This document shows, in pieces, positions 42,674-52,232 of a stretch of DNA of 64,000 bases. The position numbers were made by a program, and so were the translations under genes. The stretch comes from Paenibacillus hemerocallicola. Lineage in GTDB: Bacteria > Bacillota > Bacilli > Paenibacillales > NBRC-103111. The DNA is taken from the NCBI RefSeq assembly GCF_006265175.1, contig NZ_VDCQ01000008.1, forward strand, positions 62,001 through 126,000, given 5' to 3'. Under the pieces are notes generated by a model, which ran no database searches, was not told the origin of the DNA, and saw only the letters and a program-made list of their open reading frames with translations. Numbering within the stretch: position 1 is the stretch's first letter; each line of letters begins with the position of its first letter.

Positions 42674-43351
42674 TTATATCGGCAGCAGCCGTATCGTATC
42701 GGTCGATTCCAATCGGCGAATCATCTCGTACCACGACTCCGGCTTGCGCTCCTGGATCGAATAGTACGTTTGCAGGAAGCGGACGACAAGCGCCGCAGGC
42801 AGCTCCCGGATCGTTTCGTCATACGCCAGGAAGCACAGATCCAATCCGCTGACCGCTTCTCCGTTCAGCTCCCAGGAAGGGTGCACATACGGGAAATCGA
42901 GCCGTCGGTATCCGAGATGGGACAGCACCTCCCGCCTCACGTACGGATCCATCGGCTTGATGCCGCCGAAGGCGTGCTCTTCCACAAGGTACGGATTGTA
43001 TATTTCCGCGAACATCCCGGACAGCGTACCGCCGCTTCGCTCGACCCACCGGAACAAATCCTTCTGCCTCTCCTGCGCCAGAAACCGGCCGACGCCGAGC
43101 CCTTCCCGGCCTATGATCGTAAAATCGGTCATCGCTACGCCCATGTCGTGGTAATATCGGTACTCCGTCGCCCCGACGACGTTGTTTTCGTGAACGGCGA
43201 CAACGACGCGCAAGCCTTCGTCCTTGAGCGGTTCGGCCCACAAGTCGAAGGCGAGCACCTCCTCGGGAGGAAATATTTGTCCCATCCATTCATGCATTTG
43301 CCGGAAATAACGATCATTTATGCTCGTAATTCGAACGAAATCCAAGCCCAC
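42674..43351 (-). CDS. GNAT-like N-acyltransferase
   Basis: 225 residues. The core has VVVAVHENNVVGATEYRYYH and a loop FTIIGREGLGVGRFLAQERQ, where the G-x-G-R-F segment occupies the acetyl-CoA-binding position of GNAT enzymes. The N-terminus (YFRQMHEWMGQIFPPEEV) also fits. The substrate is unknown. The start is a GTG at 43351 with AAAGG four bases upstream; a TTG six bases on is possible. It is followed after 42 bases by a second acyltransferase-like gene (41432). Confidence 0.7.
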   Translation of the reverse strand: MGLDFVRITSINDRYFRQMHEWMGQIFPPEEVLAFDLWAEPLKDEGLRVVVAVHENNVVGATEYRYYHDMGVAMTDFTIIGREGLGVGRFLAQERQKDLFRWVERSGGTLSGMFAEIYNPYLVEEHAFGGIKPMDPYVRREVLSHLGYRRLDFPYVHPSWELNGEAVSGLDLCFLAYDETIRELPAALVVRFLQTYYSIQERKPESWYEMIRRLESTDTIRLLPI

Positions 43352-43414
43352 TCCACCTTTCTTCGCGAAAAAGTCCTATTACGGTCCATTGTAGCAGAAA
43401 ACCGGTCCGGAGGT

Positions 43415-43445
43415 AAGAAACCTGGCCGCTCCGGGAGCGGCCAGC
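43415..43445 (-). terminator. Terminator of the GGDEF-EAL gene
   Basis: CTGGCCGCTCC pairs with GGAGCGGCCAG on the minus strand, followed by TTTCTT. Stem of eleven base pairs. Confidence 0.75.
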
Positions 43446-43494
43446 CTGTCCGAACCCGCACGAAGCTTGTCTTGGAAGACGAGCAAGAACCGCT

Positions 43495-45315
43495 CTACAC
43501 AGTGGCAGAGCGGCTGAAGAAGCGGTGCATCAATCGTTCGAAATCGACGGCCGGGACCGGCGGACTGAAGTAATAGCCTTGCAGCTGATCGCATTTTTGC
43601 TTGCGCAAATATTCGAGCTGATCCGCCGTCTCGACCCCTTCGGCGATCACCTTCAGCTTCAAATGATGCGCGACCGCCACGATCGCCGATACGATAGCGG
43701 TATCGTTCTCGTCCGGATCGGCTAGGTCGCTGACGAACGATTTGTCGATTTTGATTTTGTCGATCGGAAATCGTTTCAAATAGCTAAGCGAGCTGTAGCC
43801 GGTGCCGAAATCGTCGATGCTGATCTGGATGCCGAGCCCCTTCAAGTTCGTCAGCGCCGGAATCGTACGCATAACGTCCATCGCCATGCTTTCCGTAATT
43901 TCCAGCTCCAGGCAGCCGGGCTCGAGCCCGTATTCCGTCAGGACGGCCCCGACCGTCTCCGGCAAGTGCTGCTCCTCGAACTGCCGGTTGGACAAATTGA
44001 CGGACACCGTAATCCGGGGAAACCCCGCATCCTGCCACGCCTTGGCTTGGCGGCACGCCTCCCGGAGCACCCACTCCCCGATCGGCTTGATCAAGCCGGT
44101 TTCCTCCGCGATCGGAATAAATACCCCCGGCGGGATAAGTCCTTCCTCGGGATGAGCCCACCGAACGAGCGCCTCCGCCCCGATCAGGTCGCCGCTGTTC
44201 AGCTCGACCTGCGGCTGGTAATGTACCGTCAATTCCCCCCGTTCTATCGCTTTGCGAAGTCCGTTCTCGATTTCCAGCTTGCGGTGGATCGCCGCTTCCA
44301 TCGCCGCATCGTATACTTGCTCGTGATTGCCGCCTCGCTTCTTGGCATGGTCGAGTGCCGTCTGCGCCTTCTTCAGCAGCGATTCGGCTTCCTCGCCATG
44401 CAACGGATACAGCGCGTACCCGAGACTCGCGGACAAATGAAATTCCCGCTCGTCTATGACGAAGGGCCGGTCCAGCCGGATAAGCCGCTTGGCGGCAGCC
44501 TGCGCTTCTCCCTCGTCCCGCAAACGGATCAGGCAAGCAAACTCGTCTCCGCCCAGACGGGATACGAGCGTATCGCCTCCCCCAAGCCCTTGGACGGCCT
44601 CGCGAAAGCTGCCCGCGAATGACAAAAGCAGCTTGTCCCCGACCGAGTGTCCTACCAGATGGGAGAATGATTTGAACCGGTCCAGATTGAGGCAAAATAA
44701 CGCAAGAATGCCGGCCTCGTCCTTCGGCGCCGTCAACCCCGTCTCCAGAGCGTCCATAAAGCTTCTCCGGTTCGGCAGCTCCGTCAGCTCGTCATAATAA
44801 GCCAAATGATGCATGCGGCGTTCCGCCTGCTTGCTCTCCGTCATGTCCCTGGCCAAGCAGTAAGCTCCGATCACGCGTTTGCTTGCGGAAATCGGCACGA
44901 GATGGAACGAAAGCTCCGCTTTGCGCCCCTCGGATCGTTCAAAGACGACTTCGAACCTTTGCGGATATCCTTTGAGCGTTCGTCCCAGCAGCGATTGAGC
45001 CTGACCCTTATCGAGCTGGGCGGCCTCGGCGAGCGTGCGGTTCAGAAAAGCCGCGGACGGACGGCCCGTAAGGAGGGCGACGGCGGGATTGGCCCCTATG
45101 ACGTTACCGCTCGCATCCAGCGAGAATACGGCATCGGAATTGTTGTCGAACAGCGATTGGAAATGCTGCTCGCTTTCCGTCCGCTGCGCCGATTTCGTCG
45201 CCAGCCTCTTGTCGGATATGGCGACAGCCAGAATGCATCCCAGAACGCCGAGGATGGCGACTGCGCAAGATAGCGCCAACAAGCCGATCATGTATTGACT
45301 TTGAAGCTGCTCCAT
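43495..45315 (-). CDS. Membrane PAS-GGDEF-EAL protein (c-di-GMP turnover)
   Basis: 606 residues from the ATG at 45315 (GGAG seven bases upstream). A membrane helix at about 9-34 is followed by a PAS domain (about 50-160), a diguanylate cyclase domain with intact GGDEF at about 255-259, and a phosphodiesterase EAL domain with EAL at 381-383 and later [20 protein letters not shown]. Both active-site motifs are complete, so it could make or degrade c-di-GMP, possibly with one domain regulating the other. It lies alone with its own terminator, about 7 kb from a glycosyltransferase with a c-di-GMP-binding fold, which makes it a candidate controller of that system. Confidence 0.93.
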   Translation of the reverse strand: MEQLQSQYMIGLLALSCAVAILGVLGCILAVAISDKRLATKSAQRTESEQHFQSLFDNNSDAVFSLDASGNVIGANPAVALLTGRPSAAFLNRTLAEAAQLDKGQAQSLLGRTLKGYPQRFEVVFERSEGRKAELSFHLVPISASKRVIGAYCLARDMTESKQAERRMHHLAYYDELTELPNRRSFMDALETGLTAPKDEAGILALFCLNLDRFKSFSHLVGHSVGDKLLLSFAGSFREAVQGLGGGDTLVSRLGGDEFACLIRLRDEGEAQAAAKRLIRLDRPFVIDEREFHLSASLGYALYPLHGEEAESLLKKAQTALDHAKKRGGNHEQVYDAAMEAAIHRKLEIENGLRKAIERGELTVHYQPQVELNSGDLIGAEALVRWAHPEEGLIPPGVFIPIAEETGLIKPIGEWVLREACRQAKAWQDAGFPRITVSVNLSNRQFEEQHLPETVGAVLTEYGLEPGCLELEITESMAMDVMRTIPALTNLKGLGIQISIDDFGTGYSSLSYLKRFPIDKIKIDKSFVSDLADPDENDTAIVSAIVAVAHHLKLKVIAEGVETADQLEYLRKQKCDQLQGYYFSPPVPAVDFERLMHRFFSRSATV

Positions 45316-45476
45316 CTGCGATCTCCGTTTTCGTGATAGTCTCTGGTCATTAAGTCCTACCGTGTTATTTCGACACGCTTTATCGTTCCCCTGCCATTTT
45401 CGACACGGCTTGCACACCTTTTTGCAAAAAACATCCCTCGCCGCAGCCGTTTACATAACGATTTCCGAAAAAGCGG

Positions 45477-45505
45477 TTGACTCGCCTGACCGAATCTTCT
45501 ACAGT
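45477..45505 (+). promoter_or_regulatory. Promoter of the ABC exporter pair
   Basis: TTGACT and TACAGT are separated by 17 bases, about 60 bases before the first ABC gene. Confidence 0.55.
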
Positions 45506-45563
45506 ACTATCATGGTTTACGGCACGGGTAGCAAGAAAGGAAAGGAGAACCGATTATACGCTT

Positions 45564-47318
45564 ATGACCGCATTCAAAATCCCTTTGCGACAATACGTCG
45601 GCCTGCTGCGGCATTATTTGCGCTCGCAGCGTTCTTCCATCATGGGACTCGCCGTTCTGCTCGTCGCCGGCTTGGCGATGCAGCTCGTCAATCCGCAGCT
45701 GATCCGCTACTTTATCGATTCCGCCCAGCAAGCGGAGACGAACGAGGCGCTGTGGATCGCCGCCGCCCTGTTCATCGGCGTGTCCCTGCTGCAGCAGCTC
45801 GTCACCGTAGCGGCCACCTACATCAGCGAGAACGTCGGATGGATTGCCACCAACAAGCTTCGGGGAGACGTCGCCGAGCATTGTCTGCGCCTCGATATGA
45901 CTTTCCACAAGTCGCATACGACCGGCTCGATTATCGAGCGGGTGGACGGGGACATTAACGCGCTTGCCAACTTTTTCTCGAATTTCGTCATTACGCTCGC
46001 CAGTAACCTGCTGCTTGTCGTCGGCATTCTCATCCTGCTGTTCCGCGAAGGCTGGATCGTCGGAGCGGGCATGTCCGTCTTCGTCGTGTTGGCCATCTAC
46101 GCGATCCAGTATATCCGCAAGTTCGCCATCCCCCATTGGGGCAAGCTCCGCCAAATCAGCGCCGATTTCTACGGCTTCCTGAGCGAGCACCTGGAAGGGA
46201 CCGAGGACACCCGGGCCAATGGCGCCAGCGATTTCGTCATGCACAAATTTTTTTCGCTGCTGCGGGTATGGCTGCCGGTCCGCATCCGCGCCTTTCTCGG
46301 CTGGGCGGCGATGTGGATTACGACGCTCGTCGTCTTCGCCATCGGCAATGCGGTAGCCTTTGCGCTCAGCGCTTATTTATGGAGGAATGGTTCCATTACG
46401 ATCGGTACCGTCTACATGATCTTCTATTATACCGAGCTGATGGCCAAGCCGATCGAGAAAATCCGCACGCAAATGGAAGATTTGCAAAAAGCGGACGCCA
46501 GCATCGTCCGCATCCGCCAACTGCTCGATACGGAGCCGGCGATCCGCGACGGCGCCGGAACGCCGCTGCCCGCCGGCCCGCTGCCCGTAACGCTCGACGA
46601 CGTGACGTTTGCGTACGAGAGCGGCAAGGCTACGCTGGACGGCATCGATTTCCGCCTCGAGCCGGGGCAGGTGCTCGGCTTGCTCGGGCGGACCGGGAGC
46701 GGCAAAACGACGCTGGCCCGGCTCATGCTCCGCTTCTACGACCCGCAATCTGGCGTTATTCGCCTCGGGGATGTGCCGATCCGCGACGCCAAGCTTTACG
46801 ATTTGCGCAGACGCGTCGGCATGGTAACGCAAAGCATTGAAATTTTCCAGGGTACGGTTCGCGATAATTTGACTTTCTACGATTCGGCCATTTCCGATGA
46901 GCGCATCGTCCGGGTACTCGGCGAGCTTGGCCTCGATAGCTGGTTCCGCTCTTTGCCGGACGGTCTCGATTCGAAGCTGGAGTCGGGCGGAGGAGGACTG
47001 TCGGCCGGAGAAGCGCAGCTGCTGGCATTCGCTCGCGTCTTCTTGACCGACCCTGGGCTCGTCATTCTCGACGAAGCGTCATCACGGCTTGATCCGGCCA
47101 CAGAGCAGCGTTTGGAGGCGGCGGTAACGAAGCTGCTGCACGGCAGAACATGCATCATAATCGCCCACCGGCTCGCCACCGTCCAACGGGCCGACTGCAT
47201 TCTCATTCTCGACAACGGTCGAATCGCCGAGTTCGGCAACCGCGAAACGCTCGCCGCCGATCCGGAATCCCGCTTCAGCCGGATGCTCGAGGTCGGCATG
47301 GAGGAGGTGCTCGCATGA
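45564..47318 (+). CDS. ABC exporter half-transporter A (membrane and ATPase domains)
   Basis: 584 residues from the ATG at 45564; AAAGGAG lies upstream at a rather long distance, so the start may be slightly different. Six membrane segments (about 20-300) precede the ATPase domain with Walker A GRTGSGKTT, signature LSAGEAQLLAFARV and Walker B LVILDEAS. The signature reads LSAGE rather than LSGGQ, typical of an asymmetric pair with one weaker site. It overlaps the next gene by four bases; together they form a heterodimeric type IV exporter. Substrate unknown: lipids, drugs and peptides are all possible. Confidence 0.9.
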   Translation: MTAFKIPLRQYVGLLRHYLRSQRSSIMGLAVLLVAGLAMQLVNPQLIRYFIDSAQQAETNEALWIAAALFIGVSLLQQLVTVAATYISENVGWIATNKLRGDVAEHCLRLDMTFHKSHTTGSIIERVDGDINALANFFSNFVITLASNLLLVVGILILLFREGWIVGAGMSVFVVLAIYAIQYIRKFAIPHWGKLRQISADFYGFLSEHLEGTEDTRANGASDFVMHKFFSLLRVWLPVRIRAFLGWAAMWITTLVVFAIGNAVAFALSAYLWRNGSITIGTVYMIFYYTELMAKPIEKIRTQMEDLQKADASIVRIRQLLDTEPAIRDGAGTPLPAGPLPVTLDDVTFAYESGKATLDGIDFRLEPGQVLGLLGRTGSGKTTLARLMLRFYDPQSGVIRLGDVPIRDAKLYDLRRRVGMVTQSIEIFQGTVRDNLTFYDSAISDERIVRVLGELGLDSWFRSLPDGLDSKLESGGGGLSAGEAQLLAFARVFLTDPGLVILDEASSRLDPATEQRLEAAVTKLLHGRTCIIIAHRLATVQRADCILILDNGRIAEFGNRETLAADPESRFSRMLEVGMEEVLA

Positions 47319-49072
47319 CGACCTTTCAGCTGTTATGGCGTCTGATCCGCTATCGTCCGCTCTGGTATACGGCCAATGCGACGATGTGGACGCTTATTTA
47401 TCTCGCTCCCATCCTGCCCGGGCTTGTGACGAAAGCGTTCTTCGACGTTATGACCGATTCAGCGGCGGCTTCGTTCGGCATATGGACGATTATCGCGCTT
47501 CTGCTCGCATCGACGGCCGTTCGTGCCGTTCTTATCGTCTTCGGCTTCATCACCGACGTCCATTTCCGGATGCGCATCGGGGGACTGCTCCGACGGAACA
47601 TGCTGCACCATATTTTGAAGGAGCCGGGCGCGAAGGCGATTCCGGTATCTCCCGGCGAAGCGATCAGCAACTTCCGGGACGACGTGGAGCAGACCGAGGA
47701 AGCGATCAGCTGGTCCGTCGACGCGCTCGGCATGACGGTATTCGCCATCGTCTCGTTCGCGATTTTGATGCGTATCGACACGCAGCTGACGCTGCTCGTC
47801 TTCGTACCGCTCGTTCTTGTCGTGACGCTGGCCCAGCTGTCGACCGCGCGGCTGCAAAAATACCGGGCGGCGAGCCGGGAAGCGACCGGCCAAGTGACGG
47901 AGGCGATCAGCGAAATGTTCGGCGCCGTGCAGGCGATTCAGGTCGCCGGGGCGGAGGACCGCGTCATCGGGCGGTTCAAGTCGCTGAACGACCAGCGGCG
48001 CAGTGCGATGCTGAAAGACAAGCTGCTGAATCAGACGCTAGACTCGGTGTTTTCCAACACCGTCAACCTCGGCACCGGCCTCATCCTGCTGCTCGGCGCC
48101 CAGGCGATGCGGGAAGGCAGCTTTACCGTCGGCGACTTCGCGCTGTTCGTCTACTACTTGACGTTCGTCACGCAGTTTATCCAAAACTTCGGCAAATTTC
48201 TGACCTATTTCAAACAAACCGAGGTGGCCAAGCAGCGGATGGAAAGCTTGCTGCAGAACGCGCCGCCGGAGCTGCTCGTCGAACCGAATCCGCTCTATTT
48301 GCGCGGACCTCTCCCCGAGCCGGCCACTCCGGTTAAGACGGCGGAGGACCGTCTCGACGTGCTTGAAGTAACGGATCTTGCCTACCGATACCCGGAAACG
48401 GGGCGTGGCATCGAGGGCATCAACTTGCGTCTGCCCCGCCACTCGTTCACGGTCGTCACCGGTCGCATCGGCTCGGGCAAGACGACGCTCGTGCGCACAC
48501 TGCTCGGGCTGCTGCCCAAGGAGAGCGGCGTTGTCCGCTGGAACGGCCGCACCGTCGAAGATCCCGGCAGCTTCTTCGTGCCGCCGCGCAGCGCCTACAC
48601 GCCGCAGGTGCCGCGACTGTACAGCGACACGCTGAAGCGCAACATTTTGCTCGGCGCTACCGACGATCCGGACGCTCTCGAAGCGGCGATCCGCGCCGCC
48701 GTACTCGAGCCCGATATCGCCGGGCTTCCGGCAGGTCTCGACACCGTCATAGGCCCGCGCGGCGTCAAGCTGTCCGGCGGACAGGCGCAGCGGACGGCGG
48801 CTGCCCGCATGTTCGCCCGGGGCGCCGAGCTGCTCGTCTTCGACGACTTGTCGAGCGCGCTCGACGTAGAGACGGAGCGGAAGCTGTGGGAGCGGCTGTT
48901 CGAGCGCCGCTCGGCCACCTGTCTCGTCGTCTCGCATCGCAAAGCCGCGCTTGCCTACGCCGACCGCATTCTCGTGCTGAAGGACGGAAGGCTTGTGGCC
49001 GAGGGGACGCTGCAGGAGCTGCTGGCAGACAGCGAGGAGATGCGCCGGCTGTGGAACCGCGAGCTGGACTAA
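47315..49072 (+). CDS. ABC exporter half-transporter B (membrane and ATPase domains)
   Basis: 585 residues. The ATG lies inside the stop region of the previous gene (ATGA, four-base overlap). Six membrane segments are followed by Walker A GRIGSGKTT, the signature LSGGQAQR, and Walker B LVFDDLSSALD. Here the signature is canonical, but the Walker B glutamate is replaced by Asp (DDLSS), so the two halves carry complementary deviations, as in heterodimeric exporters. It ends at a strong terminator that faces the glycan operon. Confidence 0.9.
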   Translation: MTTFQLLWRLIRYRPLWYTANATMWTLIYLAPILPGLVTKAFFDVMTDSAAASFGIWTIIALLLASTAVRAVLIVFGFITDVHFRMRIGGLLRRNMLHHILKEPGAKAIPVSPGEAISNFRDDVEQTEEAISWSVDALGMTVFAIVSFAILMRIDTQLTLLVFVPLVLVVTLAQLSTARLQKYRAASREATGQVTEAISEMFGAVQAIQVAGAEDRVIGRFKSLNDQRRSAMLKDKLLNQTLDSVFSNTVNLGTGLILLLGAQAMREGSFTVGDFALFVYYLTFVTQFIQNFGKFLTYFKQTEVAKQRMESLLQNAPPELLVEPNPLYLRGPLPEPATPVKTAEDRLDVLEVTDLAYRYPETGRGIEGINLRLPRHSFTVVTGRIGSGKTTLVRTLLGLLPKESGVVRWNGRTVEDPGSFFVPPRSAYTPQVPRLYSDTLKRNILLGATDDPDALEAAIRAAVLEPDIAGLPAGLDTVIGPRGVKLSGGQAQRTAAARMFARGAELLVFDDLSSALDVETERKLWERLFERRSATCLVVSHRKAALAYADRILVLKDGRLVAEGTLQELLADSEEMRRLWNRELD

Positions 49073-49088
49073 AGATTGGGGATAGCAA

Positions 49089-49131
49089 AGAACGGGGCAA
49101 GTTTCCGCCTGCGGAAACTTGGCCCCGTTCT
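49089..49131. terminator. Strong terminator between the ABC exporter and the glycan operon
   Basis: AGAACGGGGC and AAGTTTCCGC arms pair across CTGC over about 20 bp. The flanking genes converge. Confidence 0.8.
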
Positions 49132-49148
49132 GTCTATACAAGTTCCGA

Positions 49149-49565
49149 TCACGATTTCGCATCGGTTCGGGGCGTCATAACCTCTACCGCGTCGCCGATC
49201 CGAAATGTCCAAGCCCGATTCCACCAATAATTCGACAATGGAATAATCGTCATGACAAGCGCCTGCCCGATGACATAGTGCAAGGATAACCATTCGATAC
49301 AGACGTACATGACGAGCGCGTTCAACAGCAATCCGGATACCGATACGATCGCGTATCGGAGAAATTCGGTAGATCGGCGGGCGTTCGAGCGAAAGGTCCA
49401 CCTCCGGTTCAAGCCGTACTGGGCTATCACGGTCAGGACGAATCCGGCGATCGAGGCGGGTACGGGAGCGATTCCCGCAGCTTCGACCAACAAGATTAAA
49501 GCGATAAAGTGAATAAACGCGCCGAACATTCCGACGATCCCGTACTTCAGCAATTTACTGCGCAT
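49149..49565 (-). CDS. GtrA family membrane protein
   Basis: 138 residues from the ATG at 49565, overlapping the previous gene's stop by eleven bases. Four membrane segments with the family signatures YGIVGMFGAFIHF near the start and NYWWNRAWTFR at the end. GtrA proteins are thought to flip undecaprenyl-phosphate sugars, and usually sit beside a DPM1-like glycosyltransferase, as here. It is the last gene of the operon 56125-49149. A flippase role for undecaprenyl-P-mannose or similar is inferred. Confidence 0.87.
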   Translation of the reverse strand: MRSKLLKYGIVGMFGAFIHFIALILLVEAAGIAPVPASIAGFVLTVIAQYGLNRRWTFRSNARRSTEFLRYAIVSVSGLLLNALVMYVCIEWLSLHYVIGQALVMTIIPLSNYWWNRAWTFRIGDAVEVMTPRTDAKS

Positions 49566-50547
49566 GGCTGCCGATATAAGCCGCAAGCTGATTCTCCTCC
49601 GCTTCGTAGGTCACTTGTTCCCGGATTAAATAACGCGGCCGGCCCTTCACCTCGTTGTAGATGGCGGCGATATATTCGCCGATCGTGCCCAGCGAAATCA
49701 TGACCGCACTGCCGATGATCAGCAGCAACAGGATGACCGTCGTAAATCCGGTTACAGCCTCCCCGATCCATTTGTGATAAACGGTTTGGACGCCCAGCAC
49801 GAATGCGCCTAGCAGAAATAGCAAGCCGACGACTCCCACGATGCGCAAAGGAACCGCGGAATACGCGATTATCGCATTCAAGGCAAGCTTCGCGAGCCCG
49901 ATAAAGCTCCATCGCGTTTCCCCGCCCGCGCGAGGGGGAACGTCGAATTCGACGCTTACGGACCGGAAGCCGAGCCATACGATCATGCCCCGGAAAAAAG
50001 TGGTCCGTTCCGGCAGACGTTTCCACGCCTCGACCACTTTGCGGTCCAGCAGCTTGTAATCGCTCGCCCCCTCGAACTGATGTCCGGTCAGACGAGTCAA
50101 CGCACTGTAGAACATTCTCGCTCCGATCCGCTTCGTCCATTGCTCGGTTCCCCGCTGCCGCTTCAAGCCTTCGACGATATCCGCCTTGGCGTCCGTTCTC
50201 CAAATGTCCATCATCGCGGGGATGAGCTCCGGAGGATGCTGCAGATCGGCATCCATGACGATTACGGCAGCGCCGGCAACAGCCTCGAGCCCCGCGCACA
50301 GCGCCGTTTCTTTACCGAAATTGCGGCTTAACCGAAGCGCCCTCAGCCCTTTGATCGTTTTGGCGCATTGCTGCAGCACGCTCCAGGTGGCGTCGGAGGA
50401 GCCGTCGTCCACGACGACGATCTCGAAGCGAGGACTCGCTTTGCCGGCATAATAAGCGACGGTTTCCAACGTATACGGCAGCTGCCTTTCTTCATTGAAT
50501 GCGGGTATGACAATGGACAGCTCCACGCCCAGCTTTTCTTCCGGCAT
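49555..50547 (-). CDS. Family 2 glycosyltransferase, DPM1/GtrB-like polyprenyl-phosphate sugar synthase
   Basis: 330 residues. The catalytic domain has LSIVIPAFNEERQLPYTLE, EIVVVDDGSSDATW, VMDADLQHPPELI (DxD-type metal site) and DYKLLDRKVVEAW. Two membrane helices follow near the C-terminus, as in GtrB/YkcC relatives that transfer a sugar from a nucleotide to undecaprenyl phosphate. With the upstream mannose-1-phosphate guanylyltransferase the donor may be GDP-mannose. Its end overlaps GtrA and it starts directly after the polytopic glycosyltransferase gene. Confidence 0.92.
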   Translation of the reverse strand: MPEEKLGVELSIVIPAFNEERQLPYTLETVAYYAGKASPRFEIVVVDDGSSDATWSVLQQCAKTIKGLRALRLSRNFGKETALCAGLEAVAGAAVIVMDADLQHPPELIPAMMDIWRTDAKADIVEGLKRQRGTEQWTKRIGARMFYSALTRLTGHQFEGASDYKLLDRKVVEAWKRLPERTTFFRGMIVWLGFRSVSVEFDVPPRAGGETRWSFIGLAKLALNAIIAYSAVPLRIVGVVGLLFLLGAFVLGVQTVYHKWIGEAVTGFTTVILLLLIIGSAVMISLGTIGEYIAAIYNEVKGRPRYLIREQVTYEAEENQLAAYIGSHAQ

Positions 50548-50548
50548 C

Positions 50549-52231
50549 TCAGCTCACTCCTTCCGCTCCTTCGGATTTGTGCTTTAAAGCATAGTCGGTT
50601 ATTTTGTACAATCTCCAAGCGCCATCGCCGAAATCCTTATACAACTCGCACCACTCCGCACCGTTCGCATACAAATTCGGATAAGTGACAATAATCGCGC
50701 TCCCTATAGATTCGGTCGTCGGCCGGGGAATCAGGATGTACTCGATGCCGAAATTTTTCGGCTCGCTCATCGCATCCCGGAATATGCGGTCGCTCGTGAT
50801 CACGAATCTTTGCGGATTGCGGGATTTGACGATGATTCGGTAGGCCGAGTAAGAATCCATCATGACGACCGCATCCGACAGCTCTTCGTTAAAATATTCG
50901 GCTATCGATTGTTCCAGCTTCATATCCTCGTAATGACTGCCGAGCGTGATGTAAGTATGCTCGTCGGGCGCAATCTTGGGATTCGTCATCGCATAGGTCA
51001 GGAGAACCGCGCTGCCCAGCAGTCCCGCGAACACGAGGAGCTTCCCGACCTCCTTCCGTTTCATTTGGCTCAGCTCGTAAGGAAGCCATGCTACCGTAAT
51101 CGGGAAGCCGTACATGAAATAACGAAACCAGGCGAATGTCGTTCCCTTGAGCAGCATGACGTACTGAAGTGCCGGAATGGAGGCGAACAGCATAATCAGG
51201 ATAAGCAGGTCCCATTTGAACAAGCGACCGGAAAAAAGGCGAATCAGCACGATGACGCCGAGCGGAATCGCATAATATGCCGTTTTCTTCGCGACCGTAA
51301 CGAACGCCAGCCACGGATTGCCCAGCATGCGGACGTATTCCTCGTTCTCCATGAGACTGCCGGCCTGGGCCACGTTCGAGTATTCCGAATTTAAAAAGTA
51401 AAACGGATTTCCCATAATCAAATAGTTCCACATAATCCATAGCAGCCCCGAGTAGATGACGGGTGTCATCATCAGCACGAGCGTGCCTTCCCCGCGAATC
51501 CACTGGTACTTCCAGCGGCGCTGCTCGATCGGCTTTATAACGGAACGACGCTGCTTCAGCAGCGTTGCGACAATGACGGCGGCAAACAGCGCCGCGCCGA
51601 ACGGTACCGCTTCGTAGCGCGTCCAGAACGCCAGCGACAGCGTAAAGCTGGCCGCGACCATCCCGAACGGCTTCTCGTCATGGAGCCAGCGTGCGAACGC
51701 GATGACCGTCCACATCGTGAAGAAATTAAACGGCGCGTCGCTGAGTCCGTTGGAGCCGAATAGAAACACGAACGGATTCAAGCTGTAGAGCAGAGCCAGC
51801 AGCAAGCTCGTCACTGTCCCCAGCCGGTAGCGAAGCCCCTCGGAGGCCAGCAGGACAGCCGTACCGGCCGCGAACAGCGAGCTCATCAGAATGCCGGCCA
51901 GGCCGTATGAAGCCACTGCCGGGAAGATCGGGTACAGCAGCAGAACCGCCAGATTCACGAGGCTCGGCAGCGGGTTCCATACGAAGCCGATCGCCGCCAG
52001 ATGCGGATCCCGGCTGTAGAGCACGTAAAACGCGTTGGCTACCCGGCTCATCGCATCGGAATGCGTATATTCCAGCGTGTAGGCGTAGTAAAATCCCAGT
52101 GCGAACTCCGCAGCCAACACGAACAAAAACAAAACGGCAAGCAGCAGCCTGCGCTTGGTCACAACGGGAGCGGAAGGGGCGGGACCGGACGGCTTGTTGG
52201 GTGCGGACAACGCCGTTTCCAATTGTGCCAC
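50549..52231 (-). CDS. Polytopic membrane glycosyltransferase (GT39/PMT-like)
   Basis: 560 residues from a GTG at 52231, one base after the stop of the previous gene, with AGGAGG upstream. About eleven hydrophobic segments; the first extracytoplasmic loop has TLEYTHSDAMSRVANAFYVL, with the acidic residues typical of GT-C enzymes that use a lipid-linked sugar donor, and a C-terminal soluble part (YFNEELSDAVVMMDSYSAYR). This architecture matches protein- or lipid-O-mannosyltransferase-like enzymes acting outside the membrane. Donor and acceptor are inferred from the operon only. Confidence 0.82.
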   Translation of the reverse strand: MAQLETALSAPNKPSGPAPSAPVVTKRRLLLAVLFLFVLAAEFALGFYYAYTLEYTHSDAMSRVANAFYVLYSRDPHLAAIGFVWNPLPSLVNLAVLLLYPIFPAVASYGLAGILMSSLFAAGTAVLLASEGLRYRLGTVTSLLLALLYSLNPFVFLFGSNGLSDAPFNFFTMWTVIAFARWLHDEKPFGMVAASFTLSLAFWTRYEAVPFGAALFAAVIVATLLKQRRSVIKPIEQRRWKYQWIRGEGTLVLMMTPVIYSGLLWIMWNYLIMGNPFYFLNSEYSNVAQAGSLMENEEYVRMLGNPWLAFVTVAKKTAYYAIPLGVIVLIRLFSGRLFKWDLLILIMLFASIPALQYVMLLKGTTFAWFRYFMYGFPITVAWLPYELSQMKRKEVGKLLVFAGLLGSAVLLTYAMTNPKIAPDEHTYITLGSHYEDMKLEQSIAEYFNEELSDAVVMMDSYSAYRIIVKSRNPQRFVITSDRIFRDAMSEPKNFGIEYILIPRPTTESIGSAIIVTYPNLYANGAEWCELYKDFGDGAWRLYKITDYALKHKSEGAEGVS

Positions 52232-52232
52232 C

